From assembly GCA_900540335.1 (NCBI GenBank), contig UQFC01000130.1, positions 1 to 6,203 on the forward strand: a DNA stretch of 6,203 nucleotides, written 5' to 3'. This document shows, piece after piece, positions 1 through 4,618 of the stretch. The notes beneath the pieces were generated by a model, which saw only the letters and a list, made by a program, of their open reading frames with translations, did no database searches and had not been told where the DNA came from. Position numbers and translations under genes: made by a program. The DNA is from an uncultured Clostridium sp. (GTDB lineage: Bacteria; Bacillota; Clostridia; Lachnospirales; Lachnospiraceae). How positions within the stretch are numbered: position 1 is the stretch's first letter; each line of letters opens with the position of its first letter.

Positions 1-64
1 TTATTCTCCTTTTTTGTATTTTCATTTGTGTCTGCCGGCGGGAAGCCGGATATCCGGAACCTGA
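1..64 (-). promoter_or_regulatory. 3' flank of the lacI-type gene and leftward Shine-Dalgarno for an off-window gene
   Basis: Read on the minus strand, this stretch follows the regulator stop codon and ends in AAAAAAGGAGAATAA at the window edge. The AAGGAG core is the complement of positions 6-11, so a start codon would fall a few bases outside the window. This suggests that a second leftward gene follows the regulator, possibly co-transcribed with it. The stretch also holds the perfect palindrome CCGGATATCCGG (46-57) and an overlapping hairpin option, CCGGC (35-39) with GCCGG (45-49). Neither is followed by a T-run on the minus strand, so I do not call a terminator. What the downstream gene encodes cannot be known from here. 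Confidence 0.45.
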
Positions 65-1090
65 TTACAGATGACGGCAGGGACCGCAGCTTTCCCGGTT
101 GGCAATATAATAGGGAAGGCTGATTTTCATGGGAAGTGAGTGTCCTCCCTCAATCCGGTCGATGAGAATTTTAGCAGTCATCTGTCCCATTTCATCAACA
201 GGAATGTGAATCGTTGTCAGCATTGGTGTCAGATACTGAGCTGTTTCAATATCATCAATGCTGATGAGGGAAACATCCTCCGGAATAGAAAGACCGTGTT
301 CCTTTAAGGCCCGCATTACCCCGATGGCAGTAATATCGTTGGGACAGAAGTAGGCGGTAGCGCCGCAGTTTTTGTCAAGAAGGCTGCCGGCTCCCCGGTA
401 TCCTCCCTCAGAGGACAGGGCGACGTTGGCAGTCAGTTCTCTGCGGAAGGGAATTTTTGCGGCGGCAAGAGCGTCGCAGTAGCCCCGGTACCGATCTTCA
501 TGTTCTGTTTCTCCAATATAGGCAATCTGCCTGTGACCGAGAGAGAGCAGATGGTTGACAGCAGTTACGGCAGTGTCGTAGCCGCTGCAGATAATCTGGT
601 CATATTTGGCATCCAGGCTGTTAAGTCCCGTATAGGCCACACACTTAAAATATCGTTTGAGGAATTTAAGAAGCTGCTTATCGCAGCGGCCTAAAACGGC
701 GACTCCGTCTACATGGTTGTCTGTAATCAGACGATAGGTGCCCGGATGGTTGATGTCAAAGGCGGTAAAGGTATATTTTAAAATATAATTGTACCGGAAG
801 GCTTCTTTTTCGATGCTTCTTGCAAGGGCTGCAAAAAAGCTGTCGGTTTCTTTTTCCGAAACCCGGGCAAAAATGCAGGCAATGGAGCGGGAACGGGTGC
901 CGGTATTTTCCTGAATTCCCATTTTCAGCTCTCGGGCAGAACTGTTAGGCACATAGCCTGTACGGCGAACAATTTCCCAGATCCGGTCCTGAACTTCCTG
1001 GCTGGCCGGGCATTTGCTGCTTTTGTTAATGACGCGGGACACAGTAGAAATCGATACGCCGGCCTCTGCTGCAATTTCCTTCAGTGTCAT
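65..1090 (-). CDS. LacI/GalR-family transcriptional repressor
   Basis: This 341-residue protein has the full LacI-family layout. An N-terminal helix-turn-helix spans residues 2-21 (TLKEIAAEAG, then VSISTVSRVIN), with I14/S15 where LacI has its operator-reading Tyr17/Gln18. A hinge helix at about 49-57 carries ARELK, with L55 at the minor-groove-inserting leucine. A periplasmic-binding-protein-like effector domain runs from about 68 to 333, with typical signatures HRQIAYIGE, RYRGY, the CPNDITAIGVMRAL stretch and SIDDIETAQYLTP. Length is normal for the family and nothing is truncated. The start is firm: AAAGGAGGG (complement of 1096-1104) sits 5 bases before the ATG. It is divergent from the catabolic operon and is most likely its local repressor, released by a pathway sugar or sugar phosphate. 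The effector cannot be read from the sequence. The intact hinge leucine fits binding to the CG-centred palindromes in the adjacent intergenic region. Confidence 0.93.
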   Translation of the reverse strand: MTLKEIAAEAGVSISTVSRVINKSSKCPASQEVQDRIWEIVRRTGYVPNSSARELKMGIQENTGTRSRSIACIFARVSEKETDSFFAALARSIEKEAFRYNYILKYTFTAFDINHPGTYRLITDNHVDGVAVLGRCDKQLLKFLKRYFKCVAYTGLNSLDAKYDQIICSGYDTAVTAVNHLLSLGHRQIAYIGETEHEDRYRGYCDALAAAKIPFRRELTANVALSSEGGYRGAGSLLDKNCGATAYFCPNDITAIGVMRALKEHGLSIPEDVSLISIDDIETAQYLTPMLTTIHIPVDEMGQMTAKILIDRIEGGHSLPMKISLPYYIANRESCGPCRHL

Positions 1091-1095
1091 AAAAG

Positions 1096-1104
1096 CCCTC
1101 CTTT
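1096..1104 (-). promoter_or_regulatory. Ribosome binding site of the LacI-family gene
   Basis: The complement of these bases reads AAAGGAGGG and is separated by CTTTT from the ATG at 1090-1088. This near-consensus Shine-Dalgarno fixes the regulator start. Confidence 0.8.
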
Positions 1105-1120
1105 CTGGAATGTTACTTTT

Positions 1121-1128
1121 ATTCTATA
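1121..1128 (-). promoter_or_regulatory. Possible -10 element for the LacI-family gene
   Basis: On the minus strand this reads TATAGAAT, a fair -10, about 31 bases before the start codon. No good -35 lies at 16-18 bp. The nearest TTGCCA (complement of 1150-1155) is 21-23 bp away, too far for a standard promoter. If it is used, the inverted-repeat element at 1153-1191 lies just upstream and could mediate autoregulation. Tentative. Confidence 0.3.
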
Positions 1129-1152
1129 AAAACACAGGCAAAAAAGCTATGG

Positions 1153-1191
1153 CAATATCCACAAACGTTTGCGTAAAATTTGTGAATATTG
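1153..1191. repeat. Imperfect inverted repeat, 13-bp arms
   Basis: The left arm CAATATCCACAAA (1153-1165) and right arm TTTGTGAATATTG (1179-1191) are reverse complements except for one base (C1159 against A1185). They are separated by 13 bases. The dyad is centred near 1172 and overlaps the CAAACGTTTG palindrome. Neither end is followed by a T-run, so it is not a terminator. It is more likely a protein-binding dyad, either an extended site for the LacI-type repressor or a site for a second regulator. Confidence 0.5.
1162..1171. promoter_or_regulatory. Candidate LacI-family operator O1 (CAAACGTTTG)
   Basis: This is a perfect 10-bp palindrome with the central CpG step that LacI/GalR proteins with a hinge leucine usually recognise. 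It lies between the divergent regulator and operon, about 72 bp upstream of the regulator start. A one-mismatch copy lies at 1244-1253. Assignment to the adjacent repressor is inferred from motif type and position. Confidence 0.5.
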
Positions 1192-1224
1192 ACTGATGGC
1201 AATTTCTGCAAAAAAAGGAAAATA

Positions 1225-1233
1225 TGCTATAAT
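1225..1233 (+). promoter_or_regulatory. Probable operon promoter P1, extended -10 (TGCTATAAT)
   Basis: TG-C-TATAAT is a perfect extended -10 element. The expected -35 position (1205-1210, TCTGCA) is poor, so recognition would lean on the extended -10. A start near 1240 would put the operator candidate at 1244-1253 directly on the initially transcribed region, a standard arrangement for LacI-type repression. The resulting 5' leader would be about 85 bases. Confidence 0.55.
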
Positions 1234-1243
1234 AAAAGAAGGG

Positions 1244-1253
1244 CAAACGATTG
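1244..1253. promoter_or_regulatory. Candidate LacI-family operator O2 (CAAACGATTG)
   Basis: This site matches O1 at nine of ten positions and keeps the central CG. It lies just downstream of the TGCTATAAT promoter, where bound repressor would block initiation or early elongation. The centre-to-centre distance to O1 is 82 bp, close to eight helical turns, so looping between the sites is geometrically possible. Confidence 0.45.
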
Positions 1254-1266
1254 AGTAAAAACTCAA
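1251..1266. repeat. Short inverted repeat TTGAGT-AAAA-ACTCAA
   Basis: Perfect 6-bp arms flank an AAAA spacer. With one mismatch the symmetry extends outward to CG at 1248-1249 and CG at 1268-1269. It shares its left arm with the second operator candidate and lies between the two -10-like elements. It could be a protein-binding dyad or a small leader hairpin if transcription starts at P1. Its function is unknown. Confidence 0.35.
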
Positions 1267-1284
1267 CCGAAAAGAAAAAGTTTG

Positions 1285-1293
1285 TGTTACAAT
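1285..1293 (+). promoter_or_regulatory. Second -10-like element P2 (TGTTACAAT)
   Basis: TG-T-TACAAT is another extended -10, followed by AAAGAAAG much as P1 is followed by AAAAGAAG, exactly 60 bp further on. No convincing -35 is present at 16-18 bp. It would give a leader of about 25 bases that excludes the operator candidates, so it could be a constitutive or alternative start, or no promoter at all. Confidence 0.3.
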
Positions 1294-1324
1294 AAAGAAA
1301 GAATAAGAAAGGGGGTTATCAGAC

Positions 1325-2476
1325 ATGAAAACATTGCTGAAAGGCGGTTCTGTCTACAGAAATCATGAGTTTGTGACTGCAGATATTCTGGCAGAAGACG
1401 GAATCATCCGCCAAATCGGCAGAGATCTGGAGGCGGACGGTGCGGAAATTGCAGATGTTTCCGGATACCGGATTGTTCCGGGCTTTCTTGATGTTCACAC
1501 CCACGGGGCAGTCGGTGTAGACGTGAATGCGGCAGAACCGGAAGATTTTGAAAAGGTATGCCGTTTTCAGGCGAGTCAGGGTACAACCGGATGGCTGGGA
1601 TCTGTACTGACAGATACCAGAGAGCAGACCTTATGGTGCATCGAACAGTTTAAACAGTGGGAAAAGCTGGAGCATCAGGGAGCTGAGCTTCTGGGCATTC
1701 ATCTGGAAGGACCGTTTTTAAGTCCGGATTACAAGGGTGCAATGCCGGAGCATCTGCTGCAGAAACCGAATCTGGAACTTCTGAAGGAGTATCAGAAAGC
1801 TGCTGAGGGAAGAATCCGTTATATTACGGTTTCTCCGGAACTGGATGGAATGGTTGATTTCATTGCAGAGATTGGAAAGCTGGGAATTGTCACTGCAATC
1901 GGACATTCCGGAGCAGATTATGAAACGGCTCAGGCGGCCATTGCCAATGGAGCAGAGGGAGCAACTCACACAGGAAACGCCATGAAGCTTCTTCATCAGC
2001 ATTTTCCGGCTATCTGGGGAGCTGTTTTGGAGAATGACAGGGTTTTCTGTGAAATCATCTGTGACGGACGTCACCTTCATCCCGGAACCGTGCGCCTGAT
2101 TATCAAGACCAAGGGACTGGATCGGGTGGTTGCCATTACAGACTCCATTATGGCAGCGGGACTTCCGGATGGAAAGTATAAGCTGGGTGTCAATGATGTT
2201 GTCGTTGTGGACGGGGATGCACAGCTGGCAAACGGAGGAAGCCGTGCAGGAAGCACTCTGACCACCGGTCAGGCGCTGAAGAATCTGCTGAAATTTACCG
2301 GTCGTCCTCTGGAGGAGATTATTCCCATGCTGACAGAGAATCCGGCAAAGCTGATTCGTGTTTCCGATCGGGTAGGATACATTGAACCAGGCAGGGAGGC
2401 CAACCTGGTTGCTCTGGATGAAGAATGCAATGTCTGCAGAACCTATGTAAAGGGAATGCTGGTATACGAAAAATAA
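1325..2476 (+). CDS. nagA: N-acetylglucosamine-6-phosphate deacetylase-like amidohydrolase (atypical NagA)
   Basis: This 383-residue protein has the usual NagA length and architecture: a small beta-sandwich from residues 1-55 and the C-terminus around a metal-dependent TIM barrel. Visible family motifs are PGFLDVHTHG (H58, H60, metal pair as in two-metal NagA), HLEGPF (E128), KGAMPEH, GHSGA (H194), THTGNAM (H215), DGRH (H250) and ITDSIMAAG (catalytic D273). NagA cytoplasmically deacetylates GlcNAc-6-P to GlcN-6-P. Two substrate positions are odd. The phosphate-binding Arg (E. coli R227, in GREPG) is H226 here, in the stretch HQHFPAI. The aromatic residue of THLY/FNAM is Gly217. The deacetylase fold is therefore secure, but the substrate may not be GlcNAc-6-P. 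It is the first gene of the operon, with GGGGG (1311-1315) 9 bases before the ATG. No nagB accompanies it here. Confidence 0.85.
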   Translation: MKTLLKGGSVYRNHEFVTADILAEDGIIRQIGRDLEADGAEIADVSGYRIVPGFLDVHTHGAVGVDVNAAEPEDFEKVCRFQASQGTTGWLGSVLTDTREQTLWCIEQFKQWEKLEHQGAELLGIHLEGPFLSPDYKGAMPEHLLQKPNLELLKEYQKAAEGRIRYITVSPELDGMVDFIAEIGKLGIVTAIGHSGADYETAQAAIANGAEGATHTGNAMKLLHQHFPAIWGAVLENDRVFCEIICDGRHLHPGTVRLIIKTKGLDRVVAITDSIMAAGLPDGKYKLGVNDVVVVDGDAQLANGGSRAGSTLTTGQALKNLLKFTGRPLEEIIPMLTENPAKLIRVSDRVGYIEPGREANLVALDEECNVCRTYVKGMLVYEK

Positions 2477-2500
2477 AAACAGAAGAATTTCTGAAATGAA

Positions 2501-2508
2501 AGGAGAGG
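2501..2508 (+). promoter_or_regulatory. Ribosome binding site deciding the phosphofructokinase start
   Basis: AGGAGAGG lies 8 bases before the ATG at 2517. An in-frame ATG at 2496 lies upstream of this site and would add MKGEGNG, which is just the translated Shine-Dalgarno. The 2517 start also gives the family-typical N-terminus MAGNVLVVHGGGPTAV. Confidence 0.8.
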
Positions 2509-2516
2509 GAAACGGG

Positions 2517-3713
2517 ATGGCAGGAAATGTACTGGTAGTACACGGCGGCGGCCCTACAGCAGTGATTAACGCTTCCTTATATGGCGTTATTATGGAAGCA
2601 AAGGAAAGCGGTGTCATCGATCATGTGTACGGAGCCATCGGAGGAAGCGAGGCGGTCTTAAAGGAGCAGTTCCTGGATTTGATGAAGTATCCCCAGGAAA
2701 AACTGGAGCTTCTTTTAACTACACCGGCTACGGCTATCGGCTCTTCCCGCTATGCGCTGGAGGAAGAGGATTATCAGGCCATGGGGGCGATTTTTAAAAA
2801 GCATGATATCCGGTATGTTCTGTTAAACGGAGGAAACGGAACCATGGATACCTGCGGAAAAATTTACCGGGCATGCAAGGATGCAGGTGTCTGTGTTGTG
2901 GGAATTCCCAAAACCATTGACAACGATATTGCTATTACGGATCATACCCCGGGATATGGAAGCGCTGCCCGCTATATTGCAGAGACAACTGCAGAGGTTG
3001 GCGTAGACGTAAAGGCACTGCCGATTCATGTCTGCATTATTGAGGCAATGGGCCGGAATGCCGGATGGATTACTGCAGCCTCTGCTCTGGCAAGAAAAAA
3101 ACCGGGGGATGCGCCTCATCTGATTTATCTTCCGGAGCGTCCATTTAACGAAGAGGAGTTTCTGGAGGATGTAAAACGGCTGTATGATCAGCTGGGCGGT
3201 GTTGTGGTGGTTGCCAGTGAGGGACTGAAAAAAGAAAACGGGGAGCCGATTGTTCCTCCGATTTTCAAGAGCGGACGGTCTGTATACTATGGTGATGTCA
3301 GCGCTTATCTGGCAGAGCTGGTAATTAAGAATCTGGGCATCAAGGCCAGAAGTGAAAAACCGGGGCTCTGCGGACGCGCATCCATCGCGCTTCAGTCCAG
3401 CCTGGATCGGGACGAGGCTGTTCTGGCCGGTCGGGAAGCCTTAAAAGCAGCGATGCGGGGAGAAGGCGGCACAATGGTAGGCTTTATCCGGGAAGAAACA
3501 CCGGACGGCTCCTACAAAATGCATACCCGCATGATCCCGATTGAAGAGGTTATGCTGTATGAGCGAACTCTTCCGGGTGAATATATCAATGAGCGGGGCA
3601 ACGATGTAACCCAGGCATTTACAGACTGGTGCAAACCGCTGATTGGAAGTGAAATCCGTGATTTTATTGATTTCCAGGAGCTTTACAGAGAAGAAAAGGG
3701 AGAACAGGCATGA
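2517..3713 (+). CDS. PfkA-family 6-phosphofructokinase (phosphoryl donor uncertain)
   Basis: From the 2517 start the protein has 398 residues, longer than the roughly 320 of classic bacterial PfkA and closer to the PPi-type or mixed clade. Motifs in order are HGGGPTAVINAS (9-20, donor loop), GGNGTMDT (105-112), PKTIDND (131-137, with D135 as the catalytic base), EAMGRNAGW (176-184), LPERPF (205-210), SEG (234-236) and CGRAS (285-289, with R287 at E. coli R252). The family transfers a phosphate to C1 of fructose 6-phosphate or a similar ketose phosphate. Donor residues are mixed: G108 at E. coli position 104 favours ATP, while K132 at position 124 is the PPi-type residue. L284 stands where E. 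coli has the sugar-phosphate contact H249. It follows the deacetylase gene by 40 bases and overlaps the next gene by 4. The substrate could be fructose-6-P or a pathway-specific sugar phosphate. Confidence 0.85.
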   Translation: MAGNVLVVHGGGPTAVINASLYGVIMEAKESGVIDHVYGAIGGSEAVLKEQFLDLMKYPQEKLELLLTTPATAIGSSRYALEEEDYQAMGAIFKKHDIRYVLLNGGNGTMDTCGKIYRACKDAGVCVVGIPKTIDNDIAITDHTPGYGSAARYIAETTAEVGVDVKALPIHVCIIEAMGRNAGWITAASALARKKPGDAPHLIYLPERPFNEEEFLEDVKRLYDQLGGVVVVASEGLKKENGEPIVPPIFKSGRSVYYGDVSAYLAELVIKNLGIKARSEKPGLCGRASIALQSSLDRDEAVLAGREALKAAMRGEGGTMVGFIREETPDGSYKMHTRMIPIEEVMLYERTLPGEYINERGNDVTQAFTDWCKPLIGSEIRDFIDFQELYREEKGEQA

Positions 3714-4546
3714 AGCACATTTTTTTAAATCTGAAACGGTTTGACATCCCCAAGGAGTTTGGCGGAGTCAATGCCATTGCCCCCATTCACCAGTGGGGCA
3801 GCTATATTGTAAAGAATACCCAGGAAGCCCTGAAGGCCTATGAGGGAGATGACGTGGAGTTTGCCATGTATTTTCCGGAGGCTCATCTGATTCCGGCAGT
3901 CAATGCTCTCTGTGAAAACAGTCCCGTACAGGTGGGCTGTCAGAGTGTATACCGGGACGATACGGCTGTTGGCGGAAATTTCGGTGCCTTTACTTCAAAC
4001 AGAACTGCCAATGCAGCAAAGGCAATGGGATGCGTAACAACCATTATCGGCCACTGTGAGGAGCGCCGCGACAAGGCCGGGGTTCTGGCAGAGGCAGGTG
4101 TTGCCGATACAGCAGCAGTAAACCGTCTGCTGAATCAGGAGATTAAGGCCGCTGTGAAAGCCGGTCTGAAGGTGCTTTACTGCATCGGAGAATCCTCTGA
4201 GGAGCAGTCCAGATGGCAGGAGGTGCTGAGAGAGCAGCTGGAAACCGGTCTTGAGGGTGTGGACAAGTCTATGGTTACGATCGCCTATGAGCCTATCTGG
4301 GCTATCGGACCTGGAAAAACTCCGCCGGATCAGGAGTACATAACCATGATTGGTACCTTTGTAAAAGAAGTGACCGGAGGAATGGATGTTGTTTACGGCG
4401 GCGGTCTGAAAACAGACAATGCAAAAATGCTGGCATCAATTCCGGTTATGGACGGAGGACTCATTGCTCTGACCCGCTTCTCCGGTGAAATTGGATATTA
4501 TCCGGAGGAATACCTGGAAATTATCCGCACCTATATGGGCAAATAA
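3710..4546 (+). CDS. Triose-phosphate isomerase paralogue with altered phosphate site
   Basis: This 278-residue TIM-barrel protein is longer than standard TpiA (about 250). The acid-base machinery is intact: N7 and K9 (LNLK, for the usual GNWK), H115 in GHCEERR (family GHSERR, with one extra residue), CIGES (158-162), and E194 in YEPIWAIGPGKTPP, which keeps the mobile lid. The phosphate clamp is changed. The usual YGGSVK is YGGGLK (229-234), and the DGALVGG glycine pair is replaced by Ala253-Leu254 followed by Thr-Arg-Phe. TIM interconverts dihydroxyacetone phosphate and glyceraldehyde 3-phosphate. Paralogues in sugar-degradation operons, such as the erythrulose-phosphate isomerases, act on related aldose/ketose phosphates, and that is the more likely role here. 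Its ATG overlaps the kinase stop (ATGA), so translation is probably coupled and the two proteins made together. Confidence 0.85.
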   Translation: MKHIFLNLKRFDIPKEFGGVNAIAPIHQWGSYIVKNTQEALKAYEGDDVEFAMYFPEAHLIPAVNALCENSPVQVGCQSVYRDDTAVGGNFGAFTSNRTANAAKAMGCVTTIIGHCEERRDKAGVLAEAGVADTAAVNRLLNQEIKAAVKAGLKVLYCIGESSEEQSRWQEVLREQLETGLEGVDKSMVTIAYEPIWAIGPGKTPPDQEYITMIGTFVKEVTGGMDVVYGGGLKTDNAKMLASIPVMDGGLIALTRFSGEIGYYPEEYLEIIRTYMGK

Positions 4547-4560
4547 TAAATTCATCTGTT

Positions 4561-4581
4561 TGTGCCGCAGCAGGCGGCACA
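4561..4581 (+). other. Intergenic RNA hairpin between the isomerase and LarA-like genes
   Basis: TGTGCCGC (4561-4568) and GCGGCACA (4574-4581) are perfect 8-bp complementary arms with the loop AGCAG. The following bases are AGAAAATAAA, with no T-run on either strand, so it is unlikely to be an intrinsic terminator. It sits 14 bases after the isomerase stop, where such stems often protect the 3' end of the upstream message or mark a processing site. This would allow different expression of the last gene. Confidence 0.6.
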
Positions 4582-4606
4582 GAAAATAAAAGTGCAATCA
4601 AAATCA

Positions 4607-4612
4607 AGGAGG
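4607..4612 (+). promoter_or_regulatory. Strong ribosome binding site of the LarA-like gene
   Basis: AGGAGG lies six bases before the ATG at 4619 and is the best Shine-Dalgarno of the operon. Together with the upstream hairpin it suggests high, partly independent translation of the last gene. No convincing promoter is visible in the 72-base gap. Confidence 0.75.
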
Positions 4613-4618
4613 TAATAT

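Noticed and set aside
46..57. Terminator of the LacI-type gene at CCGGATATCCGG
   Set aside because: The palindrome has no loop-forming centre or T-run on the minus strand, and a Shine-Dalgarno for a following gene lies just beyond.
1160..1260. CcpA catabolite-response (cre) site
   Set aside because: The CAAACGTTTG and CAAACGATTG sites have the central CG but lack the flanking TG and CA bases of the cre consensus, so a dedicated LacI-family operator is the better reading.
1234..1324. Riboswitch or glmS-type ribozyme in the operon leader
   Set aside because: The leader is under 100 bases, A-rich, with only one small inverted repeat and no recognisable aptamer or ribozyme core.
2496..2516. Earlier in-frame ATG for the phosphofructokinase gene
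   Set aside because: It would translate the Shine-Dalgarno itself (MKGEGNG) and has no good ribosome site of its own. The 2517 start fits both spacing and family N-terminus.
1718..2617. Long open frame on the minus strand, antisense to the nagA-like and kinase genes (about 299 codons)
   Set aside because: It lies almost entirely opposite a clear NagA-family gene, its product is low-complexity and resembles no family I know, and it spans the nagA-kinase junction. It is a codon-bias shadow.
4561..4590. Intrinsic terminator after the isomerase gene
   Set aside because: The stem is good but no T-run follows on either strand, and the next gene continues in the same direction with no visible promoter.
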